64,000 bases of DNA from Seriola aureovittata (lineage: Eukaryota > Chordata > Actinopteri > Carangiformes > Carangidae), in contig NC_079379.1 of the NCBI RefSeq assembly GCF_021018895.1, forward strand, positions 20,830,776-20,894,775, in the 5' to 3' direction. Shown in pieces: positions 1 through 11,680 of this stretch (position 1 is the first letter of the stretch; each line of letters opens with the position of its first letter). Made by a program: the position numbers and the translations under genes. The notes below the pieces were generated by a model. It saw nothing but the letters and a program-made list of their open reading frames with translations. It did no database searches and had not been told where the DNA came from.

Positions 1-1084
1 GTACGTTGCATACTGAGCTGAAGTTAAAAAATAACAGAAACGTTGGTACATTAGCTAGCAAGTCAAATATCAAATAATCAGTCTCTGCGTTTGTCCTCAG
101 GCCTGTTGATTTCCTGTTCTTTCAGCTTTGCAGTATGTTGACCATAATGTCAGTGCTGCATCAGAATGCTAATTACAAACTTACACATGTTGACATCTCG
201 CTGCATTTCCAGATAAGACACTCCCATGGTATTTTACCTGGCAGTATAATCAGCAGTACCATATATTCACAGTGATCCCTTTGATTTAATTTGCAGCCAG
301 ATTGATTGAACATAGCCTCAGGTCTGTGCCTGGCCCCTGCATAAACAGATCCAGTCTATGTTATGTTTAATTCAGAGTCCTTCCACTGGAAGGGAACCAA
401 ACTGATCAGGACTTGTTTATACTCTGTGGCCCCACCAAGCCCTGGCCTACTTTTAATAACTTCAGTGCACTTTAAACGGAGTTAAGTGTATGTTTGCATG
501 TGTGTGTTTGTGTGACTGACTGCATGCTGCATGTGTTTTGCACAGCAAATTAGCTTTGCATGTATAATGCAGGACTCCTCAGCTATAGATCCATATATCG
601 TCAGGCTTGGGGGATTGAGATATTTTTAGCTGTGTGCTCCCGGAGACCTGGCTGTGCTGCCTTCTTGTGTGTGTGTTTGTGAGTGACTGGTTACATTTGC
701 TCGTCTGTGTGGAAGATATATAGCCTTGCAGTATGACCTCTTTTGGCTCTGAGATCTCCATCACTCAAGAAGACTTAGAACTTGGGCCAGATAAGAGGCA
801 GCTATGCACTTGATGACTTATAAAATAGGCTGATAACACGCCTGTACAAGCCTGTGCTTTAACAGAACGAGACTTTATCAGTCTCTGAAAATATGGCAAA
901 GCTGGTCTATGTTAAAAGTACAATTATATAACTAAATATACACATATATGCTGAGGTAAAATCAGTCGCCCATCTGTCTCCTCGAGCGTCTTCCTCCATC
1001 AGTCAAGCAATGAATCACATACACAGATACACAGCCATTTAACCACAGATTTAATGTGCAGACTTCTGGACAAAATCTCTGGAG
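1..1084. other. Non-coding, apparently unique DNA
   Basis: No supported gene, RNA or transposon was seen. The stretch is mixed-composition DNA with only short degenerate TG runs near 495-515 and 665-690. The one open frame here (579-764, minus) has no recognisable motif and is partly encoded by the short CA run. It could be intronic or intergenic; the sequence does not say which. Confidence 0.6.
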
Positions 1085-1088
1085 GTGT

Positions 1089-1133
<45 letters not shown>

Positions 1134-1158
1134 GTGTGTGTGTGTGTGTCTGTGTGTT
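1085..1158. repeat. (TG)n microsatellite, interrupted
   Basis: Near-pure TG array of about 74 bp, broken by single C and extra T bases at both ends. The interruptions suggest an older array. Confidence 0.95.
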
Positions 1159-2230
1159 AGTGTGTCCCTGACAGCTCCCTGTACTAACAGCCCCTGTGGC
1201 AGAACAGATACCAGCCAAAGATTAGGATGTAATTACACGCCACTTTCTGCTCCATCTCTCTGCCCGAGAGAGGAAGAGAAAAGAAATGGAAAGAGGGAGA
1301 TGGAAGGAAGAGGAGGGGAAGTAAGGTGGAGATAAGGCTTGGCTGTGTGTATCAGCCTGTGTGTGTGCGTGTGTGTGGGGTGGTGTGTGAACATCCTAAT
1401 AGAACACTCCTCCCCGCCCCAATCTTGCACACACACACTCGAACACACACTGCCAATGAACTTGCAATCCAAAAAAACCTTTCACCCTCCTTGCCTCGCT
1501 CTGCACGCGTCAAATGTTTTGACTCGAGATTTACCCCGCTGTGCTTTCATTGGCCGTCTGTCACCATGGCAACGTAATGAACACCGCGGTCCCATCCCAC
1601 ACATGCAGAGGGGTGTGTAGTGCCCTAAGCGTCAGACATTAGGATAATCCCCTCTCTCATTTAAATGTAAAGTCAGCAAAAGAAAAAGTCGCTCCGGCAA
1701 AAGTGTTATTTATGTATGAGTGTGCGAGTGGAGCGGGAGAACATGTGTCCCATGTGCACAGCAGGAAGATAATTTGCGGGAAAGAAAACTTTAATGGCAT
1801 CAAATTTAGCTCTTATTTTTTTTACCCGCTCCTTCCTTTATACACAACGTCTTTCTTTATGTCTCGCACACATTACTGTGTTTTTTTCCTCCCCGTTTTC
1901 CTGTGGTGACATTTTTAGGTCACCCCTCACTCACTTTCATCATCTTTACCCTGGCATGTCGTACGCACATCTGCGGGCGTATCTGTGCAAGGTGGGATGT
2001 GGGAGCGGGATGCAGAAGGAATCCCTCTGGGGAACATCAGGGAAACGATGATCTCCCGGCATTCCCACACACTCCTGCTGGCTCCCTTTTGAAGATGGGA
2101 ATGCTGGTGTTAGAGGAGACAGCTGTCACAAACACACAGACACCTATAGTGCATCGCAGCACCTATACATACACACACACACATCCGTATCCTAACTACT
2201 CTTCTTCCCCCTGATTCTGGATCTGTCAAA
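1159..2230. other. Non-coding stretch with short CA/TG and GA runs
   Basis: No gene supported. It holds a GA-rich patch (1268-1335), short TG and CA patches (1346-1385, 1427-1452, 2166-2183), and a perfect match to the RFX X-box pattern at 1560-1573 (listed separately). The 80-100-residue open frames here overlap one another in several frames and encode nothing recognisable. Confidence 0.55.
1560..1573 (+). promoter_or_regulatory. RFX X-box-like motif
   Basis: GTCACC-AT-GGCAAC fits the RFX X-box consensus GTNRCC(N0-3)RGYAAC without mismatch. RFX factors bind such sites in cilia and neural genes and in conserved non-coding elements. Occupancy here is inference only. Confidence 0.3.
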
Positions 2231-2231
2231 G

Positions 2232-2249
2232 TTTTTTTTTTTTTTTTTT
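2232..2249. repeat. poly-T tract
   Basis: Run of 18 T. It could be the reversed tail of an old retrotransposed fragment, but no recognisable body was found beside it. Confidence 0.85.
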
Positions 2250-2324
2250 GATATTGGAAATGGGGAGAGATTCCCAAATCAGGAGCAACGTGGATGTGAA
2301 CAACTTTTAATCCCACTTCTGAGA

Positions 2325-2446
2325 GAGCAGGAGAAGGAGAGGGAGGGAGAAAAGAAAGAGAAGGAGAAGGAGGGAGGGAGAGTGTGTGTACGTGTGTGTT
2401 AGAACAAGCGAGAAGGGGAACGAGGGAGAGAGAGAGAGAAAAGGGG
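2325..2446. repeat. GA/GGA-rich polypurine tract
   Basis: Purine-rich strand with repeated GGAGA, GGGAG and GAGAGA words, interrupted by a short TGTG patch near 2383-2400. It is an interrupted polypurine mirror-type tract of the sort able to form triplex DNA. Confidence 0.75.
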
Positions 2447-2521
2447 GAGTTCCACATTTCTGCAGGATCAAAAGCTTTCAGGGGATTTTGGAGCTTGGAG
2501 CTGGTATCTGTGAATGTGTTT

Positions 2522-2572
2522 ACGTGTGTGTACGTGTGTGTGTGTGTGTGTGTGTGTGTTTGTGAGTGTGCG
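2522..2572. repeat. (TG)n microsatellite
   Basis: TG array with TACG interruptions at its left side and TTTGTGAG at its right. It lies about 160 bp upstream of a CA array on the same strand (2730-2763), making a potential hairpin pair. Confidence 0.9.
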
Positions 2573-2729
2573 TTTGCATGAAGGGGGAGGGAGGAGTCCA
2601 GGGAGCTTTGACACAGATGTGAATATAGAAAAACAAAAACAGCACACACAAACCTCCCACACGCGCACACCGCATTCACGCGTGTGCTACACATAATCAT
2701 ATGCAGATAGACAATCACAGTACATCCCC

Positions 2730-2763
<34 letters not shown>
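2730..2763. repeat. (CA)n microsatellite
   Basis: Pure CA array of about 17 units. It is complementary to the TG array at 2522-2572. Confidence 0.95.
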
Positions 2764-2767
<4 letters not shown>

Positions 2768-2889
2768 AATATAATGTATTGATTCACACTTCCAACTCCA
2801 TACCAGAGTGTTAAAATCACAGCTGGATTAAGACTTAAATCTCACCCAAAACAAACATATTTGATTAAACTAGCTGCAAACACAGATAC

Positions 2890-3655
2890 ACTCTTAAAAA
2901 TTGTGCCGTAAAAAGGTTCATCAGGGTCCCCGGGGGCCCAGCTCTGAATGTAGAGAACCTTTTACCACAAAAAAGTTCAATATCTTATTTTTACATAAAA
3001 TATATCAGTAGATGTTAGTTATGATTGTTAGCTTGCAAATTATTTAAACCTACTAACTTATGTTAACTATCACTTGAAATAAAATAGAAACTAGGTGGGT
3101 TACTGAATATTGAATGTTTTTAGGTTTAGGTATGCTAAATATTTGGTCATAGAAATGTAGAGACAGTTCATAAGTCCCTCAGTTTAAAAAAAAACCCCAT
3201 TTTACCAACATCATAAGTAACATTACTTATAGATATTAAAGATATTTCATTTGGGAAAAAAGTAGCTTGGATAACGTTAATTCTTACCAACTAACAAAAC
3301 TTCAAGCTATGTGTTTTATTTTTCCAGTGTTACATATGTAGCTACTCAAAGTTATTAAAACACGGTTTATTTGACTAATGCTGCTTAAAACCATTTAACC
3401 CCAAACACCATTTGCTCACACAATTAACAGTAGAATAACAAAGGGTCCCATCAACCGTACACTTTTTAACGAGGAGACAATCGTCAAATAAACTGTGAAA
3501 AGAGCAGCAAATCCTCACACTGGAAAAGCTATAACAAATGAATGGGGTTCAGTGTAAGAAACCCTTAAAAATGGTTATATAGTGAACCATTTATGGGTGC
3601 AATAACCATACCTAAACCTTAAAACATTCAACATAGAGCCACTTGTTTTCAGAGT
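2890..3655. repeat. AT-rich interspersed repeat with a long-range inverted repeat
   Basis: Two 25-bp arms, 3110-3134 and 3607-3631, are inverted complements matching at 24 of 25 positions and separated by 472 bp; each reads TTGAATGTTTT then TAGG or AAGG then TTTAGGTATG. Partial complementarity continues a few bases inward (AAATATTTGGTCA against ATAAATGGTTCA). The left flank (about 2890-2985) and right flank (about 3555-3610) carry AACCTTTT and AACCATTT words like the GGTTC/GAACC repeats common in fish. Positions 3488-3540 resemble a widespread fish repeat segment containing GCAGCAAATCCTCAC. The whole is best read as a decayed, possibly composite, non-autonomous DNA element. No coding content was seen. 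Confidence 0.5.
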
Positions 3656-4465
3656 GATATTTACACACATGTTCAGACATCAATCACTTACACACACATG
3701 AACGCAGAGCTCTGCTCAGCCCCTACCAGTCTGACAGCATGTTAAAATCATGAGTGGATTACCAAAGAGTTTCTAAATCATACCAAAATAATGGCTGGAT
3801 TAATTCCATGTGACATCAGCTCGTCTGCGGCTCCTAAGCCATATTTAGTTGACGATCAAATAGCTTAACCTGGCCAGTTAATCCCATCCTAATATTCCAC
3901 TAATCTGTCCCCAATCCAAATTATAACAGAAACAGCATTGGCCGTTTGTTGTTTGTGTTTGAGGTCTTTTTCTTTTTTCCTTTCTTTCCTGCTTTGTTTT
4001 TCCGCTCACATTTGGCAAGCAATGAAAGTTTTGATCAGGACACCTGTTTGTGTTTCTGGATATGAGTGTTTGTGTATGTGTGTATTTTTGTGTGTGTGTG
4101 TGTTTGTGTGTATATGTTTGTGTGCGTTTTCCTGTAAATATTCATCATGGTCAAGCACCATGACTCAAATTCTGCCAGATGCATAACACACACACACAAA
4201 CACACTCTTACCACTGTGACCTGATTGAAGCCACATACCTAAACAGAGGATTAGTGACTTATCATCATCAAGTCCATGGACTTTTGATGTTAGCAAGGTT
4301 ATGTTTCCTGGTAAGGTTCTTATGCAACCTCCAAATGTTATTCATTCTGCTTTTGAAGAGCACTTTACTTAATGAAAAAATAAAAAGTATGTAGAACCTC
4401 CTGCTGCACTTGTTTGTTTGGAGCAGACCTAATGCCATAATCAGATCAACATTTTCCACTAAGGA
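3656..4465. other. Non-coding stretch
   Basis: No gene supported. It contains a degenerate TG tract (4028-4125), a short CA run (4189-4203), and around 3810-3910 a stretch rich in CCATATTTAG, TTAATC and TAATAT words that could be regulatory. No open frame carries a known domain. Confidence 0.55.
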
Positions 4466-4467
4466 TA

Positions 4468-4700
4468 GAAGTGGGAGTGGGAGTGGGAGGGGAGGAGGGG
4501 TCTGAAATGAGGATGATGATGGTGACAATGATAACGGTTTAGCTTTGGGCGACACCGGTGAAGAGAGAGGAAAGGATTTGGAGAGGAGAGTGATGGAGTG
4601 GTGGGTGGAGATGATGGAAGGGGGCAGCAGAGCTTTAGAATTGGGGGGAAATTATTGTTGGGTGGGCGGATGGGGGGAGGAGAGAGGAGAGGGTGGAAGC
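4468..4700 (+). repeat. G-rich tract with G-quadruplex potential
   Basis: Positions 4471-4501 contain four or more GGG runs spaced by AGT or A, meeting the simple G4 rule (four G3 runs with short loops). G-rich GGA/GGT sequence continues to about 4700 with further GGGG runs. The open frame across it is a composition artefact. Confidence 0.65.
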
Positions 4701-5566
4701 TCGTCTTGGTCCAAAGTATCAGTCTGCTGGTATTGGTCCTTTATTAAAAATCATTTATCAGCATGTCAGTGCCTCTGATGTGATTGATATGGTGTCGTTT
4801 GATTGATCACATATTTATTGGGAAATTGATCAGTGCCACAGTCATTTTTTTGTCTATGTGAAGCACTTGAATGGAATTCTAATGACACATTTTGAGCAGA
4901 TGTCCAGATAAGAATGGGTGAAATTAGCATTTTTACATACTGCCCTGAGTTATGGTGCTCAGTTGTTGAATCCCTCCTGACATTTCACACAGAAACAGTG
5001 GGAAGTGACGCAGTTCAAACAGATCGACAAAGACCAAAAATAATGTATTTTATTTAATTTATGTTTCCACAGATGCAGCCACTAAGAGCCAACAACAACA
5101 CAAATTGACTTGGACTGGCAATAATGAGGCTGCATGGCGTTTCTCACTCAGCATCAAACTGCATATACTGACATACAGTATATCATATGCTTTAACCAAA
5201 CAGCTGTAATATAGTAATTGTAATATAGCATTGTGGGTGTTTTTACTAAATTATGAACACTACATTATAAATTATTATGTGGCTTTAGTTGAGACTTTGA
5301 TTTTGAAGGGTACAGGTTAACAGTTCTGGAATACACATTTTCTCTGCTTCATTTGTTTGTTAGTTTAATTTTAAATTTTTCTTTTTGTAGTTTTTAGTTG
5401 GCATCATGCTCTTTATTCTGGATTTTCCCCAGGAAAACACAGGAGACAATTTATTCAGGAGAGATCTTGCGAATGCTTTAAACATCTGGATGTATCTTAC
5501 TAAACGGAGCAATAATTACACAGACATGAACCAGTCATTAAGTTTAAAGTCATTAAATGTAACCTG
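4701..5566. other. AT-rich non-coding stretch
   Basis: No gene or repeat could be supported. Sequence is AT-rich with scattered TGATTGAT and TTTATT words. Nothing else was seen. Confidence 0.55.
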
Positions 5567-6015
5567 ATGAAAATACACAAAACTTTAAGTTCTGTGCAAA
5601 AAGTTTTGGGCACTTTAGATGTTAAGATTCTAATCCATCAGGCAATACGATCAGGGATCCCAAAATCCAATCTGCGGCATGACAACAACCTCAAATATAC
5701 AGCTGGAGTCACAACTATCTTCAGTGATAAAAAGAACCAGGAGTCCTGCAACAGATGGTGTGGCCCCCCAGAGCCCTGATCTCAACATCATGGAGTCAGT
5801 CTGGGATTACATGCAGAGACAGGAGACACTGAGACGGAATAAATCCTGAGAAGAACTGAAGCAAGTTCTCCAATATGCTGCGAGCAACCTTCATGCCAAG
5901 TACCTTGAAAAACTGTGTGAGTTAATTCATGAATAAAAACTATTAATGGCACTACTGCTGCAAAACATCCTCACTTTATAGCATTGTTTCACAAGTGCCT
6001 TAAAGCTGTATACAG
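5567..6015 (+). mobile_element. Internally deleted Tc1-like DNA transposon
   Basis: The left end (from about 5592) reads GTGCAAAAAGTTTTGGGCAC. The right end (about 5975-6015) carries a degenerate inverted counterpart containing ACAAGTGCCTTAAAGCTG. This terminal style (GTGCAAAAGTTTTGGGCAC) is typical of a Tc1-like family I know from fish. Only about 420 bp separate the ends, far below the roughly 1.6 kb of a full element. Most of the transposase, including the N-terminal DNA-binding half and the first catalytic Asp, is therefore gone. The remnant keeps the 3' part of the transposase frame and cannot mobilise itself. Confidence 0.8.
5650..5936 (+). pseudogene. Tc1-like transposase, C-terminal fragment
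   Basis: Two blocks identify the family. HDNNLKYTAGV (about 5676-5710) corresponds to the family's second catalytic Asp region, usually DNDPKHTA. SPDLNIMESVWDYM (5772-5813) corresponds to the SPDLNPIENLW motif and keeps the third catalytic Glu (codon 5793-5795). The two blocks lie in different frames because about one base is missing in the C run near 5763-5770. An in-frame TGA at 5847-5849 breaks the tail, which otherwise ends at TAA 5934-5936. The N-terminal half is absent. It sits inside the deleted element at 5567-6015 and is certainly non-functional. Confidence 0.8.
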
Positions 6016-6184
6016 CATATAGAATCATATACAGATGTCCCACAGCTCCAAACTAAGGTTGTGTCATGACAACTGAGCCAGCTCTACCGATGACGAGCAA
6101 CTGTTGCCAGGTCACATGTCTAAAGGAGATCATGATCGCCATCTCTTGAAGATGGTGAGATGGAATTATGGAATTATGACGTGT

Positions 6185-6206
6185 CCCCCCCCCCCCCCCC
6201 CCCCCC
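6185..6206. repeat. poly-C tract
   Basis: Uninterrupted run of 22 C. Such runs are unstable and error-prone in sequencing, so the exact length is unreliable. It can form i-motif on this strand and G4 on the other. Confidence 0.9.
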
Positions 6207-6362
6207 ATTTCTAGAGATGTCTCAGCTTAACCTCCGGAGGCTGTCTGAGGAAACATTGATGAAACGCTTTACAACCTGAGACTTTTTGCCTCTTGGTGCC
6301 TGCATTGTTTTCCTATGCTGACATTGTCATCTACAATGAGTACTTGGACTTTTTTGTAGTTT

Positions 6363-6390
6363 TGTGTGTGTGTGTGTGTGTGTGTGTGTA
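6363..6390. repeat. (TG)n microsatellite
   Basis: Pure TG array of about 14 units. Confidence 0.95.
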
Positions 6391-8266
6391 TGAAGCATTG
6401 AGAGCTTCAGTGTGGGTTTCAGCCCTCAAAAGCTCATTCTGGTTGAACCCTAGCAGATGGTACCTTAGTGGGGGGAGGGTATTTGGGTTTGAGTTGATGA
6501 CCAGGAGCAAAAGAAGGGGTGATGGACTGTGACCGATGATGCTGCTAAGATTTAAAATGAGGAGAAGAAGTCGAAGTGACATCTTTCTCTAACTCTGCAT
6601 GCAGGCCCAGATGCAGTCTTCGGCATGATTAACAACCTGCCAAGTTAATTCCTGCAGAAATTGCTACTAGAAGTTGTTAACTACGTTCTGTTGCCAACAC
6701 TTTTGGACTTGTTACTCATTTCAAATAATACATTACTGGAGGGGGTCACAGCGTGATTTTTAGCAAGCATGAGATGATTTATTGAACGTGGAAAAATATA
6801 TGAATCCCCGATCTGCAAAATTGTTCAGTTTCTTTTTTTAATCACGGTAATAACAGAGTTTTAGCTGTCAAGTAATGAGTATTTGCAGCCTCCAGGCTCA
6901 CTCCTATAATTAGAAAAGTAAAATTGTGTGTCAAGGGAAAATAAAACTTGTCATCTGGTATCAAAGTTTACTGTTTTGTGTCTGAACACCTGCAACAGTG
7001 CACATCGGTGCAAAAGTGGGCATTGATTCACTTTGGCCGATTGCTAAAAGCTTGAGAGCCACTGTTACTGTGAGGTTTACTGTCAGATGGCAGGTGCAAA
7101 GTGCTACTTCCTGTGCTGGCACACACTCCTCTGAGAAAAATGCTGTGTTGACAAATCATCACATACATTTGTGCCCCTGTTGTTCTTATCTATTCTTCCA
7201 TGATAAACGATTATATAAACCTCTGCTCCTCCTTTTATTGTCTGAGAAAAACCAATCAGACATTTGGAAATAATTAAAGTGAAGTACTACTTCACAGTTT
7301 CTTCTGTCAGTTTCCTCTGTAATGAAATGGTCAACCCTCCGGATCGATATCCCATGATGCTTCTCATCAAGGTTTTATTTTAGGGCGCAGTGCGATTGCA
7401 GCATCAGTGGGGCGAGAGCCATGACAGAATAGTCACAGGGGGTACACAGGCTTGGTCTTGGGAGGGGTTGAGGTACCCCCATCTGCACCATCTGTTAAAG
7501 ATCCCATGACCCCATTCACCAGACACCGTCCAATGAGATATCCCCCCCGATCCTGAGTCAGTGGGCTGTGTCCCACTTCATAACATCCCATAATGACAAG
7601 TCACCAGGAAATGATCGGGATGCTCATTCCAAGTTAATGAAATGGTGTGATTTTGTCAACTCTCAGGAGAATTGCTTCACAAAAGCCCCATAATCAAAGT
7701 TTAACTGTCCTAATAAATCACTATAATTATATTTATTGTCCCATTCTCATTACAAAAGCTTTACTTTATTCCTCTTCAATACCACCATTTTTCAAATCCC
7801 CGCTTCTCCTATATGAGTACACACTGCGGCTAATACAAATTGCACATACCAAACACAGCATGTTTTTGACTGAGATGTATAGGATTGAGTCATATAGGCT
7901 GAGGATTTTCTCAATCCCTGTTTTATTTATTTTTTTATAGAGAACTGTATGTAGCTGTAATGTAGGCTAACACTTAGGAAACGTGGCGGATAATTCTGCC
8001 ATGCACATGGATAAAGACTGAGCTGAGTCCCCGGGCGTTAGAGGATGTACAGAAACAACAAGGCCCTCATCAGCGGTAATGTGATGACTAGGCCGGGATT
8101 AGAGTAAATGGTTTGATTTCATCATACGGTCAAAACCTATTGACTCTTAAATCTGCTTGTGTATATATTTTGTGTGTGTGTCTGCATATGTTTGGTCCTT
8201 AGTGATTCAGAAGCATATGTTAAAGAGATCAATCAATGACATTTTTTATTGACCGCCTTCTTTTCT
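6391..8266. other. Non-coding stretch
   Basis: No supported gene. A splice-acceptor-like CTGCATGCAG ends at 6602, but no domain or matching downstream structure supports an exon. Around 7300-7640 the DNA is of balanced composition (for example CGGATCGATATCCCATGATG) and apparently unique. Nothing else was seen. Confidence 0.5.
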
Positions 8267-8338
8267 ACGCGTGGGCGCGCGCGCACGCACGCACGCACAC
8301 ACGCACACGCACACACACACACACGCACACACACACAG
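8267..8338. repeat. CG/CA alternating purine-pyrimidine tract (Z-DNA prone)
   Basis: GCGCGCGCGCACGCACGCAC runs on into mixed CACACG and CACACA units, giving about 70 bp of almost unbroken alternation. The GC-dinucleotide start makes it more Z-prone than the plain CA arrays elsewhere in the window. Confidence 0.85.
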
Positions 8339-8514
8339 AGTCAATATCACTCTGTGTATGACTCAGGGAAATTGTGTGGGTGTGATTTATTTAGGTGTGA
8401 CAGATGCGTCTACTATATACTGATCAGTCCCGTGTGATAAGATTATTCACATTGGACACCTCTGTTAATTCTGCATGTGTGTGATTTGAGTTGAGAGCAG
8501 CATGTGTTGGTCAA

Positions 8515-8552
8515 GGTGTGTGTCTGTGTGTGTGTGTGTGTGTGTCTGTGTG
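8515..8552. repeat. (TG)n microsatellite
   Basis: TG array with two TCTG interruptions. Confidence 0.9.
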
Positions 8553-10633
8553 GGCAGTGAGATAATCCCAGTGAGCAGCTGTGCTTCAGCCTATAGAGCA
8601 TCTGGTCAGGTTGGCAGTGTGTTTATATAACATGATGTTGACCTCAAATTACTGACAGTCAATAATGATGATTAGGTCTGATATATAATGATGATTATTG
8701 GATAGATGGAGTGCTTTGTCTTCTAATGTGATGGCCATTGTATCATTTTGCAATTTCTAGGGTTTGATCCAGGCAGCACCATTGCGACCTCCTGAAAACA
8801 TAAAACGACAAGTCACCTTGACCTCCCTGAACCCAGTCGTCCTCCATAGAAAACAGTGCTGTTGCGAACCTTCTCATTTCCACATTTTGTCAGCTGTAAT
8901 CAATTATTGTTAATTGTGGAAGTTAAAAAAAAAAAACTAGAAAATCTAAATTATAGCTGTTGTCTGGTAAATTAAAAGCTAATGTGTATATATGCTTGGC
9001 CAAAGATTTATTTAGAATGCATCGTGTATCATTTTGATATTTGGAAATATAGTGCGTTGTTTTCGCCGTTGAGAAAGAGTTGTACTGGTAGAAAAATGAT
9101 CTTGCGTTACCAGACTGCTAGTCTGTTTAAACTATTACATAGTTTCATATTTTACAAAATACTAGCATCTCATGCAGCCAACATTTAGGGACTGTCGGAT
9201 AATGTGGTTGTAATTGTGAGATGTGACTTAGCAGCAGTTAGTCGCTATTGCAATGAATAGACAAATGAATAGTTGTGATCACCAAATATTACAACTATTT
9301 TTAGTGATTAAGTAATGTTAGTTAGCTAACCACAACATTAGCTAATAATAGCTCAGCGTCTTAAGTAACACTGAGCTGTAAACAGTATCACATTATTATC
9401 TTAAATAAACTAATATATATATAGCTGTCGTCAATCAGTATCACCACACTTTATTATTATTAATTTTATGGATTAAGTAAACTTTTGTGTCACAGGAATG
9501 TAGCTCATGCTGCAAAATGAGAGCTACAGTTAACTGCTGCTTTTAGCTACAGATGAACTTTGAAATTCTTTGCAATTGACTTCTTACTTCCAATTATGAT
9601 ACTAAGAGGCATAATTGTTGAAATAAATGGGAATAACTACTTTTTCTGACTCTATTTTCCTGCAGAATATTCTATAATTTCGAGTTCTGATTTCTTTAAT
9701 GTAATTGGAAAATACATGAATATATAGATAGATATTTCTAGTTGAGATTAGATTTGATATTTATAGATAGATTGTCTAACATCAGTTCTCATTCCCACTT
9801 CATATCATTTTGTAGTACTTGGTGCATGTACGGTTTACATAGATTTGTTCATTGCCCTCTTTGGTTGGAGCAATCATCCCCTTAGAAAAGTACTAATTGG
9901 CTCATTTGACCCCATCCAAGACGACCTTGGATGAAACACTGAATTCCTTATGTCTCTGTGTCTGCATTTGAACTTGGATAATGTATGCATTTAAAACAGC
10001 AAAGGGAGCATGTGTACTATTATCTTGCATTGGGAACAAGTGTCTTTGAAGTGTGTTGGTGTGTGTGTGTTCACAAACATGTGTGCAGGCTGTACCCTAA
10101 AGTAGTATATGTTCTCTGCTGGGTAATTGGATTACTGAATTCCTCAAACACAAAGCCTGAGACCCCCGAGTACTATTTTATGCCTCCTCAGCACCCTCGC
10201 TGCTCCCTCCTTCATCCTTTGCTCTCATTTTAACTTTCCCCAAGACATTCACAATAGAGACCCTGTCGATTTGCAAGAAACATCCAGAAGCGCTGACAAG
10301 TAGCTGTGGCAGCGCGGAGGAGTCTAATTCTAGTTCTCTGACCCATTTCCTCAGAAAAAAAAAAGAAGAAAAAAAAGCTGAGAATCTCCTCCCATCGTCT
10401 CCTGCTTCCCCTTCTAACTCTTTGCTGGGTCTGATTGCATCAGCATGGACTGACCTACTGTATGAGGAGAGCGGTGAGATGTGTGTGTTTCATTTGACTG
10501 TGTCGTGTAGCGTGTGTCAAGGTCAGCTCTTGTTTCATACAACCTCTTCACATTCCTACTTCCATCTAATTGATCCAGAAGAAAAAAGGGTGAAAAAAAG
10601 GAGTATATGCGCAAATTTGCTTGAAGTTGAGAC

Positions 10634-10654
10634 GTGTGTGTGTGTGTGTGTGTG
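10634..10654. repeat. (TG)n microsatellite, short
   Basis: About 10 TG units followed by degenerate TGTGTGCTGG sequence. Confidence 0.9.
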
Positions 10655-11219
10655 AGTCTGTGTGTGCTGGTGTGTGCTTCATAGTCAGTCTGGGGGCAAG
10701 GTAATACCCATGGATAAATCCAACTGAAATAGGAGGGGAATGATTTAATAAGAAGAGTGTAATAGAGGGAGGGAGAGAGGGACGGAGAGGATGGATGAAT
10801 GTTTTGATCAGAGCAATAAAGAGAGACCCCTCTCACTGCCCCTTTTCTTTGCCCTAGGCTCTATATAGTATGTATGTATGTGTGCAAGTGCGTGTGTGTT
10901 ACCCGGGCACCTCTGCTCTAACAATGCACTGGGATGAGAATGAAGGGAGACAGCCAGGGGAATAGTGTAGAAAACAGAGAGACAGCTCCGGTGGACTCCA
11001 TTCAATCAGTGTGGCGCTGGACCCAGCTCATCTGCTCCCTAACAATGGAGAGGTCACTATGAATTAGAGGCACGCAGAGATTTGGGAGATGGAAGTAGGC
11101 GAGACACACACACGCAGACAATACAGACACGCACATACATACACATAGTCACTTGCTCACTTATTTTCTCCGTCCTTCCATCTACCTCCCTTATTTCCCT
11201 CTTTCTCTTTCCATCTGTA

Positions 11220-11680
11220 TCGGCCTGTCTTGGCTCTAAACAGGTCCACCAACAGGCTAAGCATTGTGCAACGCCCCAGAGACTGAGTGTGACATTTAGT
11301 GTGCTTGGTTCCATTTCCCCTGTCATTATCGGCTGTCTATTCTACTGTGGTTCTACGACAATAGCCGCTGTCTCGCTCCAAACAGGCCTGCTGCTGTTGA
11401 TGCCTGTTGAGAATAGGCCGGGGCTTTTTGTAGGGCCACAAATGGCCCCCAGTTCCCTGATGGGATGTATCGACTGGGCATCTGATTCAGAGCAGAGCAG
11501 CGGTTATGGAAGGATGGTGGGAAGTTTGTGGCCATGTAGGGTCTTGATTAGATTACATTTTGTTTCCTGATTTATGCTAGGGCTAATCTTGAAGGCAGCA
11601 CACACTGCCATCAGAAAACACATTTCTACATCGAGACAAAACCATTCCCTATTTCCTATCTCCAGAAAAGCATCGGTTTT
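11220..11680. other. Candidate conserved non-coding element
   Basis: Non-repetitive, balanced composition, with motif-like words such as GGTCTTGATTAGATTACA, GCTAATCTTGAAGG and AGCATTGTGCAACG. Open frames overlap on both strands without any domain. Selected by eye against a background of simple repeats; alignment to other fish is needed to support it. Confidence 0.2.

Noticed and set aside
2110..2820. 236-residue minus-strand frame, the longest in the window
   Set aside because: Most residues come from TG, CA, GA and poly-T simple repeats (Val-Cys, Thr-His, Ser-Leu and Lys runs).
11082..11570. 162-residue plus-strand frame
   Set aside because: Starts in a CA run, has no recognisable motif, and competing frames lie on the opposite strand. 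More likely non-coding DNA with a chance lack of stops.
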